Positions 1-11,300 of a stretch of DNA of 64,000 nucleotides are shown piece by piece (position 1 is the first letter of the stretch; each line of letters starts with the position of its first letter). Source of the stretch: Microstegium vimineum. Taxonomy: Eukaryota > Streptophyta > Magnoliopsida > Poales > Poaceae. The stretch is from assembly GCA_022036555.1 (NCBI GenBank), contig CM039123.1:15722326-15786325 (forward strand). The letters are read 5' to 3'. Position numbers and translations under genes: made by a program. The notes under the pieces are model-generated. The model did no database searches and was not told the origin of the DNA. It was given only the letters and a program-made list of their open reading frames with translations.

Positions 1-1051
1 GTGGCCAAAAGAAAAGGAAAGGCCTTGACTTGAAAAGAAGGATTGCAGATATAAAAGCTAGGGAGGGGAGATGGTTTGCATGGCAAAGGTGGACGCCTAA
101 GCTTGTGAGAACACAATGATTCAGATCTCTTGCATAGTTAGTAGCAAAAACAGCAGGTGACTTAAAAGGCCACCTGAGAGTTTTCTTTTAGCAAGAACAT
201 GACAATTGTAAACAAACAGTTTGGTCACTTGGCGCAACCCATGGAGGCCACCACTAAATAATGGATAGGTTCACATTTTCTGGGATCACAAATAGGCTGA
301 TAGGTAATCTTCTCCACAAACTCAGAGGCTCCATGTTTTTTATTAAGCTCAAGCAGTCATTTGTTTTCGTGTAGAAAGCTTATTGTACAGTTTACTAGGT
401 CTTGTGGAGTGACTTTTGAGATGCATGATGTGCCAAATAAGAGTATTCTTGTAGGGCCATTGCTGCACAAGTTTACAGGTGTCGTGTTTTTTTACCTGCC
501 TGTAGAAATTCCGTTTCTTTATATTAGGTACAGATGGTATGCATAAAAAGAGACGGAGAATATGTACCAAAGCGATGTAGAGCAGAAATTGCTTATGCAC
601 TTCCATATAAAATGCCAGAGCATGCTCCTGGACTCCTGGCAGATTGCAAAATTGCTCCATTCGTAGTTTCACCAGATGCTTATGACTCATCAAAAACAGC
701 GATAGGTTTCAACTTATTGTCAAATCTGTCATGCAGGCAGTAGCTACATGTGATGAAGTGAAGCCAGAAAGTTTATAAAATGTCAATAATATCTGCCTCC
801 TATTCAAGCGATGTACATAAAGTAATCATGATTGTCATTAATTTCTCCCCTGCTCTACTGAACTCCTAGAGCAGCTAGGAAAATCTCAAACACATCTGCA
901 TCCCATCTTTCTTCGTCTCTTCTATCAGTAGAGCATTTACAGCAATCTGCAACTGAGTTGGACAGTGCTTCAGTGGGCAACTGAGAGCAACAAATACAGA
1001 TTCACCCTGAGAAAATGATCAAACTGCTTCATGGAATTCTTGAGAGAGCCA
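1..1051. other. No recognisable gene; unassigned sequence
   Basis: I see no gene I can name here. Short open frames overlap on both strands around 349-743 without motifs I recognise, and none has start context or splice signals that stand out. The stretch may be downstream or intergenic sequence of the minus-strand PPR pseudogene that follows, or an unrecognised exon entering from the left edge. Confidence 0.3.
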
Positions 1052-1329
1052 CAGGGGCAGATGCGGATCTCAAACACATTTGGATCCAGAACAAGATTGA
1101 AGGGGGGGCTGATTTGTTCTTCTTTCTCTAATCTCTTTATTTTTCTTCTTTTCTTCTACCTCAACCTCTTAAAACAAGATTGAAAAGGAGGCTAATCTCT
1201 TCTTCTTTCTCTAATCTCTCTATTTTTCTTCTTTTCTCCTGTTTTTCCCCCTCAATCTCTCTATATTTTCATTAACACACTGGCTGTAGGGGCTGGAGCC
1301 CACCCAGCCCCCCTTTAGATCCGCCCCTG
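1052..1329. repeat. Possible hAT-like MITE with internal 64-bp duplication
   Basis: The right edge reads GATCCGCCCCTG and the left edge CAGGGGCAGATGCGGATC, so the ends are imperfect inverted copies of a CAGGGGC..GGATC terminus that is common in short grass DNA elements. No convincing target duplication is visible. Inside, a pyrimidine-rich unit of about 64 bp occurs twice in tandem, at 1090-1153 and 1173-1236, both starting AACAAGATTGAA. Assignment to hAT rests on the CAGGG-type end only. Confidence 0.35.
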
Positions 1330-1338
1330 GGTGCAACC

Positions 1339-2690
1339 ATCATCCTAGCATTGTGCAAAGGTAATCTGGAATAGTAGCATCATCCTTCATATTCATCCCC
1401 ATCGCTATTAGATTCAGCAAGTCATAAATCTCTGCCAAAACCCGGATGAGTCTTGTCTTGGGCAATGAACCTGGAGAGCCTTCCACCAACATCAGTTTCA
1501 TTAAATCCAGGGACCGTTTTTGGACCCCTCTCCTCCATCACCTTTCTAGTTTTCATTTGCCTCTTGCCACCGCCTGGCAACAACAGCCTAGATATTGGGC
1601 AGGCCAACGTACCTGCTATCATAGTCTGGCTGCAATTGGACAAGCTGCCTTCCGACTACCTCTCCCAGCTCGACCCATCCATGCAAATGACAGGCATTCC
1701 TGAGAGCACCAAGCACAGAAACACAGGCATACTTTTAACTACATATATATGCTTCATTCAAGCGCCCTGCTCGGACAAGCACATCTATGAGGCAAGTACA
1801 ATGATCAATATATGGTCTGAATCCTTGTGCTTTAAGTGAGCGGGAGAACCTCCAAGCCTCATCAACTAGACCACCATGGACACAAGTGCTCAACAGACAT
1901 AAGTACGTGATCTCATCCGACGCAACCCCAGCATGCTGCATCTTCTTGAACATCTCCATCGACTTGGTGTCCATGCTATGTACTGGAAGGCTACTGATCA
2001 CAGCATTCCATATCAGAACATCGGTGCTATCCAGGGGCACAGCTCAGAACACCTCTAGTGCCCCACGGATGGCCCCACACTTCGCATACATGTAACGAGC
2101 GTGAGGTTCAATGGTCCCTCAGGCACCGTGCACCCTCCTCCCACGCTCGAGGGCCGAGGCCCTCAAGCCTCAGCTGCGCGCGCCGCACAGGCTCCAAGCA
2201 CAATGTCCATTGTGTTGTTGTTCGCCCTCACCCCAGCCCCCACGGCCCCAGTGCCCCACCCTCCTCCTCCATTGCCGTGGAGGCAGCATTCTCCATCATT
2301 TCGAACAGCACGAGCGCCACACGGTGCTCCCCACACTTGACGCACCCGCTGATCATGGCGCTCGAGGACACCTGCCGGGCGGCGGAGAGGTTCCGGCGAT
2401 TGGCATAACCATCGTCCATGGAGAAGCGTGTTCCAGGAGACAAGGTTGGGGCGGGGGATTTCGTCGAATACCCGGTGGGCGTAGTCCGGCAGGGCGCCGG
2501 CAGCGTACACATGGACGACGGAGTTGGCGACGTGGAGGAGCACGAGCCGGAGCGGCTGCGCATGGAGCGCGGCCATGAGGGAGGCGGAGGACAGGCACGC
2601 GGCGGCGCGGGCAAGGAATGGGAAGGTGACGTGGGAGTAGGGTTGATCATCGGCTCCAAGCGGTCGGACGTCGGACCCGAGTTGTCCCTA
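1339..2690 (-). pseudogene. PPR-protein pseudogene (PLS/E-type), frameshifted
   Basis: This is a relic of a plant pentatricopeptide-repeat protein, a family that binds organelle RNA for editing, splicing or stability in plastids and mitochondria. Translating the minus strand gives the N-terminal repeats near 2430-2650 (VVHVYAAGALPDYAHRVFDE, then PNLVSWNTLLHG), a frameshift, a repeat containing MISGCVKCGEHRVALVLFEM, and a cleaner repeat block at 1735-2040 (VLIWNAVISSLP, DEITYLCLLSTCVHGGLVDEA). E-type motifs follow near 1600-1700 (ELGEVVGRQLVQLQPDYDS) and 1440-1500 (SRFIAQDKTHPGFG). The reading frame breaks near 2430, between about 2160 and 2040, near 1735, at an in-frame stop near 1600, and near 1430. 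The family is normally a single uninterrupted exon, so intron splicing is an unlikely rescue. Only a few repeats remain, so the copy is also internally deleted or truncated. Called a pseudogene with good confidence; the parent gene is not identifiable here. Confidence 0.8.
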
Positions 2691-3263
2691 TTCCGAACAC
2701 CTCTGCTCCTGCGAAAAACGCAAGCTCCTGGATCTCGTCACGGCCCATTCTTTGTCGCCTTGCATTTTCACATCGAAAAAGTATATTACAAACTCGTGAA
2801 AGTCCGTTTTTTCCTATGGAACTCTGAACGGGCAAATCATCTTCTGAACTTTTAAAACCGCTGCTTGACCTTTCATAAGCGGTTTTCAAAAGTTGTTTTA
2901 TTTATTTATTATTTTATTTCATCTAAATATTTAAAAATCATAAAATAAAAAATCTATTTTTAAAAAAAATCATATAAGTAGACCTATAAAATGTACATAT
3001 ATTATGGTGCGAACCGACTTGACATGCGTGTTTGTTATTTTGGATTTGTTCAATCTAAAATTTAACGATGTTACGCTTTCAATGATAAGCGACGTCTCCG
3101 TTGATAGCGAAATGTCTTTGGTGATTTTGTGAATTTTAAAATCTGTTAGCTCAGTCCTTCGAAGATGCTCATATGGTTAAGGTTTACGTACGTGTGTTTA
3201 TAGGATTGAGTGTGCATGCGTGTTATGGTCATCGTCGTTGTACTGTATAATTCTAAAAAAACA
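2691..3263. other. AT-rich intergenic sequence
   Basis: No gene is visible. A small inverted pair occurs at about 2848-2890 (AAAACCGCT and AGCGGTTTT), and a related AAACCGCTTATAACCG box appears again near 3637. These could be the worn ends of a larger DNA element enclosing the MITE at 3264-3505, but I cannot fix its boundaries. Confidence 0.3.
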
Positions 3264-3505
3264 TATAATATGGTATAATTTAGTATGGAGTTTTTGTGTA
3301 GCTTTAGATCTATGTTTTTTTATAATTAATTCATAACTAAATTATACATGATCCAATAAGTATAAATTTTTTACCATAGTTCAAGTATACAATAATTAGT
3401 TCATCATAATTGGACTATAGAAACTGCAATTATGAATTAATTAAAAAAAGCATAGATCTAAAACTACATCAAAAAAATTTTACTAAATCGTACCATCCTA
3501 TATAT
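3264..3505. mobile_element. Foldback-type MITE with long inverted arms
   Basis: The left arm (3264-3340) and right arm (3428-3505) are imperfect inverted copies about 75 bp long. Each carries an AGATCTA core and an ATTAATTCATAA block, separated by an AT-rich spacer. No protein is encoded. Long arms around a short centre are typical of foldback or MITE insertions. Target duplication is not clear in such AT-rich flanks, so superfamily is not assigned. Confidence 0.6.
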
Positions 3506-3689
3506 TCACTGTGTAGATCTACTAATATGGAGTCTAAATAAATTAGATTTTCTATGTTATAATTAAACTATAATTTACTGTAATTTTTAAAAGATTCCAC
3601 TAAAATAAATAATAAAAAAAAGACCAAAACTATCTTTAAAAACCGCTTATAACCGATCAAGGAGATAAACGAACCGGGTTTACCTGATT

Positions 3690-4480
3690 TTAGCCAGCCT
3701 GGGCACTTTTAAACCGAGAACCGAATCCCGAACCGAAACCGAGACGAATTGTCGGTTTTTCGGTTCGGTTTCGGTTCCCAATTCTGGGAACTTCGGTAGT
3801 CGGCTCGATGGTCGGTTTTTACTCCTAACGAACCGAAAAATCGGCCAGTGCGCATCCCTTCCCGGCTTCCCCTCCTCACTTCCCCAGCGCCAGCGGCCCA
3901 GCCCACCTCAACCCCCCCCCCCCCACACACACACAGGCCACAGCCCACAACCCCACTCCAGGCACTCCCACCCTCGCTAGCCATCCAGGCATGAGGCATC
4001 CAGCAGCGGCGGCGCGGGCGGGATTCAGGGCGACGGCGCCACGGCGGAGCGAGTAGGAGCGGCGCGGGCGTGGAGGCTCCTCCGCGACGGGGTGCGCCTG
4101 CACAGAGCCGGCGCAGCTGCGGATCCAGCCGTCCTGCGCACGCCTGGCATCGCCGGCTCGCCACATCGGATCTCGGCGTTGGTGCGGGGCCTCAAGGGCG
4201 GCGGGAGCGGGCGGCGGCGCCTGGGAGTGGGTCGTCCTGCGCTTCCTCTGCCGCTTGGAGCGGCCGGCGGCGCCGCTGCAGGCTCCTGACCTTCTGCGGT
4301 CGTGCCTCCTCTATGGGGTTTCGGTTTCTTCAGTTTCAACAAAAAACCGAACCGACGAAACCGACACCGAACTCGTCGGTTTCTTCGCTTGTTACAAACC
4401 GATTGACTTTCAGATTCTAGAAACCGAAGTTCCCACAAACCGAAGAAACCGAACCGAAGTTTTGGTTAAAACCGAATGCC
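3690..4480. repeat. DNA element with inverted ACCGAA-rich subterminal arrays
   Basis: The left side (3705-3860) is filled with ACCGAA/CGGTTT words and the right side (4315-4475) with the opposite arrangement. The outer edges CTGGGCACTT and, inverted, CTGGGCATTC are similar. The centre (3860-4310) is GC-rich and contains a poly-C run near 3909-3924. The layout of terminal repeats, subterminal iterated motifs and a GC-rich core fits a non-autonomous DNA transposon, perhaps hAT-like. Open frames in the core are compositional and show no domain. Confidence 0.45.
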
Positions 4481-4998
4481 CAGAGATTCTAGAGTTCAAG
4501 GTTTCGCAAAAGTTGAGAAAAGTATATGGACCTTTTTCTTTTTGTCATCAAACATGCACTTCCGTCAACGTGCATCTTCTTTACGTGTAGGTGTGCATTA
4601 AATGTTATAGAGCTAGAAAAGCCATAACACCTTACAATTAAAAATAGAGAGAGAGTATTTTCTTTGTTTTTGTTTTTGTTTTTTATTTTCATGTTTAATT
4701 TTTTTATTTCTATTTTATTTTATGTTTTCTATGGATTTTATTATTTTTATTTGGTTTCATTTTCATTTTCTTATTTTACTCTAATTAGATTTTTTAATTA
4801 TTTTAATTTTTAACTTTTTATTTTGTAAGATATACATGATATTTACTTAGTATATATAGAAGGTTATATGATATATTTTTTATTATCAACATAGTACATG
4901 TGAAATGTTGTGTGGTATATTTTAAGCGATCATCCTGTCCAAGCACTAAAACCATAGCACAACACCACCAGATCGTTCATACACTCCTCGTGCATTTA
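4481..4998. other. T-rich sequence, no gene seen
   Basis: Long runs of T and ATTTT words dominate. Nothing with coding character or a recognisable repeat boundary is visible. Confidence 0.3.
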
Positions 4999-5136
4999 GG
5001 GTTTGTTTGGATGTGTTTGTATATACTTTAACCCACATGTGTTAAAGTGAATTAAAGTGTATTTAAATTAATTTTTACTTCAATTCACTCTAACCTATGT
5101 GGTTTGAAATAAATACATGTGTATCTAACCAAGCAC
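4999..5136. mobile_element. Tourist-like MITE, TTA target duplication
   Basis: The 138-bp element starts GGGTTTGTTTGGATG and ends with the inverse of GTGCTTGGTTAGATAC. It is flanked by TTA at 4996-4998 and 5137-5139. Short size, GTTTGG-type inverted ends and a TTA duplication are the marks of PIF/Harbinger-derived Tourist MITEs in grasses. Confidence 0.7.
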
Positions 5137-5587
5137 TTACACATTTTTCTCAGGCCATTAATTTGTTAGTGAACCAGAAAATTGCATGTATGTAGGTGAC
5201 GGAGGAGGGAGGTGAATGTGTTGCATATATTTTTGCCTATGTAGTGTTGTTTTCTTATTTTTATTTTATTCTGTATTTTATTTTTATTTTTTATTTGAAT
5301 ATGTTTTTACATTATTTTCTTTTTTTTCCGTCTTGCTTCTTGCTTCTTCTTTCCTATATTTTTTCCCTTCTGCATTGTGTGGGTTACATAGCATACTAAA
5401 ACATTTGGTTTTGCTTAACTACAGAAATATTTTATGTTTTTGTGATGTGTCTGCATTTGTGTGAGTTACATCAAATGCCAAAATATTTGGCTTTTCTTAA
5501 CTATAGAAATAATTTAAAATAATTTATGCATTTGTAATGTGTCTTCTGTATTTGTCTGTGTTACATCACATACCAAAAAAAAAATTC
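5137..5587. other. T-rich sequence, no gene seen
   Basis: Low-complexity T-rich DNA with a repeated block of about 75 bp containing ACATTTGGTTTTGCTTAAC-like text (near 5395-5430 and 5480-5510, again near 5875-5890). The repeats suggest decayed satellite-like or duplicated sequence. No gene. Confidence 0.3.
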
Positions 5588-5840
5588 TAACTCTCTCCAT
5601 TCTTTTTATAAGACAGCAGCTAGCTATGGCACAACCTTCCAAATTATACTTCGACCATCTATTTAATTTATTATTTATACTTATAAAGTTATGATAATTG
5701 AATAGTACCTCTAATTACAAATCTAATCATATTAAATTAGTATTACAATAATTAATAGTAAAATTGTTGGTCAAAGATTTTGAAGTTTGAATCCTTATAG
5801 GCATGTGTGCCTTATAAAAGAGAATGGGGCAGTAACTATT
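5588..5840. mobile_element. Stowaway-like MITE
   Basis: The left end reads CTCTCTCCATTCTTTTTATA and the right end, inverted, reads CTGCCCCATTCTCTTTTATA. TA dinucleotides lie at both edges. This is the CTCCCTCC..TTTTTATAAG signature of Stowaway (Tc1/mariner-derived) MITEs. Size about 250 bp, AT-rich interior, no coding capacity. Confidence 0.65.
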
Positions 5841-7117
5841 AAAATAATTTGTATGAGTTACATCAAATATCAAAACATTTAACTTTGCTTAAACATAGAA
5901 ACAAATTGTGCTTTTTTATGTGCCTTTTTTCTATATATATATTGGTTACATCACATACAAAAACATTTGCATACCCAATTTGGTAACAACTTCTTATTCT
6001 TGCAAAAAAAAATTGTATGCTTTCATAGACATCACACATGCATGCACGGAGGAAAAATATTGGGTATACCGCATCAGATTAACAATATCTAAGAAAAGTT
6101 GTGCCCTCAGTCTCTTTAGCCGTAGCGAGATCAACTGCCGCCACCTCTACCACCACGGATCCTTCTCCGACATCTGGTCGGAGGTTAGAGGAAATGAAGA
6201 ATCCATCATTTTAATAAGTTTTCTAATAGATCGAGTATTTTATGGTTAGGGTCTTTCTATACCAAGTTTCTTAGGATCGTTTTAATAAGTTTATTGGTAT
6301 TTTTTAAAACCAAATTATGTAAATTGCCAAGTCTCCATACTAGCAATTTTATCAGCTATAATTTATCAGTCTTAATATAATATTTTTCTTTGAGGCCAAA
6401 ACATCAAAAACACAATAAGAGAAATTATCTGCCGAACAGGCTCACGATGCAAAGATCGTCCTTGCTAGATCTTGATTGTGGATATCTTCCCCGACCTTCT
6501 TGACGCGGAGGATCGCAAGCAAGCTTGTTATAGCCATCTGGGGCCTTGGTGATAGTATCCGAGATGGGCCACAATATGTAGAAACCAGCAGACATCTCCC
6601 CAATCTTTCACCCATTCCTTTTTTTTTTTTGACCTTTGGTGCAAAAGCCCGAACGGCGAGACCGTTTTCCTCTTAAAAAAAAGGTTCCCCTATCTCTATG
6701 TCCCAACAACTTTCTTGTTGCGTTATTGATTTGTTTATGGGGCAACCTACTGTCTTAATATAATCTATGCTCAAATAAAGTCATTTGGGCTGTCGTTGCC
6801 CCATCTCTATTCCTTTCTATGACTGAATAGAAGGAAAAAACTAGATTAAGGAAAAAAAGTAGATATAAATCAGCAAAAATCCATGCGCTACTCCGGTGGA
6901 TCCACGGTGGAGCTATCTATGATGTGCATGCGCTGAGGCGCTAGCGGAAGGAAGGTGCAAGGTTAAATGGTCGAGGTGTGCTTGGAGGCTTGGGCATCCT
7001 CCACCTTGGGAAATTTGCAAGGGCCCTAAGGTTGCGATGGTTGTGGCGGCAATGGTCAGCAAATAATGATGGTAGGCTTGGAGCTGAAACCCTAACAAGA
7101 CTGACAAGCTTCTTTTT
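5841..7117. other. Intergenic sequence, no gene seen
   Basis: No family is recognised. A T-run followed by GACCTTTGGTGCAAAAGCCC near 6622-6650 resembles the tail of a retroposed sequence, but I could not define an element. The last few hundred bases may belong to the LINE remnant that follows. Confidence 0.25.
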
Positions 7118-7830
7118 GTGACGTCCACAATGCTGACAATTGGAGATGGGAACAGAGCGTGCTTTTGGAAAAGTGCTTGGTTAAACAGCCAACGACCATG
7201 TGACGTATCGCCGCACCTCTTCTCCATTTCAAAAAGGAAAAACAGAACCCTATACCAAACCCTTCTTGATAATAACTGGATCCACGACGTCAACATGCAA
7301 CATCACGGTTTCTCTGCCCAACACTTAACTGAGTACATATATCTATGGTGAGAAACCAAACACATCATTATAAGAATGGACACGACAGACAACCTTGCTT
7401 GAAAATTTGAGGAAAATGGCGAATACTCAACATCCTCTGCTTAACATGCCCAATTCATTGGCGTAAGCTACAACAACTTTGAAGCGCTCATCTGGAAACC
7501 TTGGACACCACCTAAATGTAATTTTTTTAGTTGGCTTGTGATTCAGAACCGAGTATGAACCGCCGATAGACTGGACGCTCGCAGGTGGCCAAACCAAGGA
7601 ACCTGCACGCTACGTAGGTTTCATGCGGAGACAGACCTGCACCTTTTCAGGGATTGCAGGTTCACGAAACGACTATGGAAAGAAATCGTCACCTGGACAC
7701 AAAACTACTTGGATCCAAGTACATGGCCGCCAAGCAAGAGGCTTGAGAAATGGTATATGGAAGGAAAGAAATACAAGAGTTTTAAGCGCTAAGAGTCGAC
7801 AAATTTTGCGGTGCTTCTCAGGAAATTAAA
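7118..7830 (+). pseudogene. LINE (L1-type) ORF2 C-terminal remnant
   Basis: Translation gives the reverse-transcriptase zinc-binding region found after the RT domain of plant L1 LINEs. It begins IGDGNRACFWKSAWLNS and continues with KRKNRTLYQTL. After a frame change it gives SYNNFEALIWKPW and FFSWLVIQNRVWTADRL, and after that a C-rich segment near 7600-7680 (GTCTLRRFHAETDLHLFRDC). Several frameshifts and stops separate these pieces. LINE copies are usually 5'-truncated, which fits the lack of RT sequence upstream. Non-functional relic. Confidence 0.75.
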
Positions 7831-7909
7831 GAGCAAGAGTGAAAACTAGAAAAGCAAATTTTACGGTGCTTCTCAGGAAATTTAAGAGCAAGAGCGAAAA
7901 CTAGAAAAG
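7800..7909. repeat. Two tandem 55-bp units
   Basis: Units 7800-7854 and 7855-7909 are nearly identical, both beginning CAAATTTT and ending ACTAGAAAAG, with only about four differences. This is a local duplication at the 3' edge of the LINE remnant. Confidence 0.85.
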
Positions 7910-8094
7910 CGGCGTCATGATTCTCCTAATTCATAGAATGCCCGATTCAGGTGGAGCAGCTATTCCCTAGCTCTGGTAATTCACGAGATGCGTCACGTAA
8001 TTCATCATCCAATACCGCTTATCACCGATCACGACTTAGCGATACTCGCTTATCACCGATCAGAATAGATCACCATCACAGAAGATTCGTGACG

Positions 8095-8146
8095 CATACA
8101 ATCAATGACAATAATCATTACATACAATCAATGACAATAATCATTA
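8095..8146. repeat. Two tandem 26-bp units downstream of CDC48
   Basis: The 26-bp unit starting CATACAATCAATGACAATAA is perfectly duplicated at 8095-8120 and 8121-8146. About 60 bp upstream, CGCTTATCACCGATCA also occurs twice (near 8017 and 8048). The whole 7910-8328 stretch is otherwise the 3' flank or UTR of the CDC48 gene. Confidence 0.8.
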
Positions 8147-8328
8147 ATTAAATGTCAGCACAGAAAATGGCATGGAGAATGTGTCATGAAAATGTAACCA
8201 AAAGCCGAAACTACATTGTCCCAGCGACGTCCAAATGTTCGGAAAATAATAAATATCATTGCATGACATCCCGTGTCTAAAGTATGATGAGTTATATGGA
8301 ACAACCAAGAACCAACCCAACAGGACAC

Positions 8329-11300
8329 CTAGCTGTATAGATCGTCATCATCAGCTGCAGCACCAGCAGATGCAAACGGATCAGCTGCAGCAGCACCGGC
8401 AGTGGCCGACTGCTCCGAGAAGCGGAACTCACTGCCGAACCCACGGGACTGCTGCAATGTCTGGGCAAACGCTTGGTACTTGCGGATATCAGCATCACTG
8501 ACACTACGCCGAGCATACTTCATTGATTCCTCAAAGTGAGCCGCCTTGATCTCGGCAATCTCGTCCACTTCGTCTTCCTCCATCGCCTCGGGGTTGTCCT
8601 TTCTCCGCCTTTCCCTCTCAATGTCCTGAAACCATAATTCTCGAGATTAGGTGCTGCAGGGAGATTATTCAGATGAAAAACTAGGAAGTTCAACCTATGA
8701 TAAAAAGTTCATCATACTTCAAGATCAAGAGAACATAAAAGTAATTAACAAAAAAACATTCTAATCCTGAAAAAATTTAAGCAGATCATTAGAGTCTGCT
8801 GGTCCAAGTTCATCCCAAATGGTAGATATAACTTATTTGTGACTGGAAGGAGTACATATAGCTATCTGAATGATTACTGTTACTTCTGTTTCCTACTGAA
8901 ATATAGAAATCATGAATTGACTTGCTAGATTTTGTTTTATATATATCTGCCGAGACACATCTACTTGTAATTCCAAACATTCAGACATGTTAAAAGTAAT
9001 TTGTGGTAACTTCAAAGGATGGAAATTAAACTAACTTATGGCACCTTTTTACACAAGCTGTCAGTTTAGTTCATGATTAGGAACGACAATAACTTGCAAT
9101 TCAGTATAGTACTAATTGTAGAGTGCCAGCTAACGTTTAGATGAAGTTACCTTCTCAATGTTCTCCCTGATTGCATATTTGCACGCTCGCTGGCAAATTT
9201 CTGTGATATCTGCTCCACTGAACCCTTGTGTGTACTTCGCAAGAGCAGTTAACTCCACATCCTTCGCCACAGGGGACTTCCTGAGGCAGGCCTTGAAGAT
9301 CTGGAGCCTAGACTGCTCATCAGGCAGTGGAATGTATATCAGCTGGTCAAGACGCCCTGGCCTCAGCAGAGCAGGGTCAATGATGTCAGGCCTGTTTGTA
9401 GCCCCAATAATAAACACAGTTTTCTTGGCATTCATGCCATCCATCTCTGTCAGTAGCTGATTAAGCACTCTATCAGCCGCACCTCCAGCATCACCCACAC
9501 TGCTTCCTCTCTGCAACATCAAATTAACATCTGTAAGACATAAAACATGACACCAGAAATAATAAAGAGCCAAGGTGAGGCATGTGTATAGACCTGAGTA
9601 GCAATCGAGTCGAGCTCGTCAAAGAAGAGAACACAAGGAGCAGATTGGCGAGCCTTGTCGAAAATTTCACGGACATTGGCTTCACTCTCACCAAACCACA
9701 TGGTAAGCAACTCAGGACCCTTGACACTGATGAAGTTAGCCTGGCACTCATTGGCAATTGCCTTTGCCAACAAGGTCTTACCACAACCAGGAGGACCATA
9801 GAACAGAACTCCTTTGGATGGAGACATGCCAAACTTCTCAAACTTCTCAGGATGCTCCACAGGATATTGAACAGTCTGCATCAATCAATTCGAAAAAAAT
9901 TACAAATTGAAACATAAACAATACAAAGAGCAAAAGGTCAATTAGCATCTAATTACCTCCTGGAGCTCCCTCTTGACATTCTCCAGCCCACCAATATCCT
10001 CCCAAGAGACATTTGGGACTTCAACAACCTGAATCCAGAAAGTGAATTAAGCATCCCAGAACAAGAGCAACTAACACAGCTAATTATAGGCAGTTACTCA
10101 CAGTTTCACGGAGAGCAGATGGGTTGCTTGTTCCAAGCGCAGTCTTGAAATGGTCATTTGTAACAGCCATTGAGTTCAATATCTCTGCATCTATTGTCTC
10201 ATCCTCAAGATCTATGATGTCCATCTTCTCACGAATGCACTGAAGAGCAGCCTCAGTGCAAAGGGCAGCAAGATCAGCACCAACGTATCCATGGGTATCC
10301 TTTGAAATGAGTTCCAAATTGACCTGGAAATTTCAGAGAATGGACATCAAACAATGATAGAAGACAGAAATCATATTCATATAATCAGTGTCAAGTGCAA
10401 CGGATCAAGAATAAATTACGGTCACTTACATCTTCAGCTAGTTTCATGTTCTTAGTGTGAATGCGGAGAACCTCAAGCCGGCCAACTTCATCAGGAACTC
10501 CAATGTCAATTTCCCGGTCAAACCTTCCAAATCTTCGAAGAGCAGGATCAATGCTGTTTGGTCTGTTTGTAGCACCCATAACAATAACATGGGAACGAGA
10601 TTTGAGTCCATCCATAAGAGTCAGTAGCTGTGAAACAATACGACGCTCTACTTCTCCATTGGTCTTCTCTCTCTTCGGTGCAATGGAATCAATTTCATCA
10701 ATGAAAATGATAGATGGAGCATTCTTCTCTGCTTCTTCAAATGCCTTTCTGAGATTGCTCTCACTCTCTCCTGCTAGCTTCGACATAATCTCTGGGCCAT
10801 TGATCAGAAAGAAAAAAGCTCCAGTCTCATTTGCAACAGCACGAGCAATAAGAGTCTTTCCAGAACCAGGTGGCCCATACAGCAATATGCCCTTTGGTGG
10901 CTTCACGCCAATAGATTTGAAAAGCTGAGGATGGCGTAGTGGAAGCTCGACAAGCTCTCTGATTTGGGCCATTTGCTTTCTAACTCCACCAACATCATCA
11001 TAACCAACTTCATCAAGACGCTCCTCATCCTCCCTCTTAATAGGCTCCCCTTCACAAAATATTTCAGTATCTGGCGCAACGATACAATATTCAGCAGGAT
11101 CAGTCTCTATCACTTTGAACTCCACACTTCTCATTCCACCCCTGACAAGGAAAAGGTCTCCTTTCCTCACGGGCCTGTAAGCTTCTAGGAAGTATGCTGC
11201 ACAGTTTGATGAGGGATGTTATTAGAAAATGACAGACAGTGATAAGGTCTAGCATGACATGGCAGAAACGATATGCAAGCATAAAGTTATAGGTAGTATA

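Noticed and set aside
2058..2855. Plus-strand ORFs over the PPR remnant
   Set aside because: Antisense shadows of GC-rich PPR coding sequence.
5196..5464. Phe/Leu-rich small membrane-like ORFs
   Set aside because: Low-complexity T-rich DNA gives Phe/Leu/Tyr strings by chance.
9158..10928. Plus-strand ORFs at 9158-9460, 9582-9917 and 10461-10928
   Set aside because: Antisense shadows of CDC48 exons.
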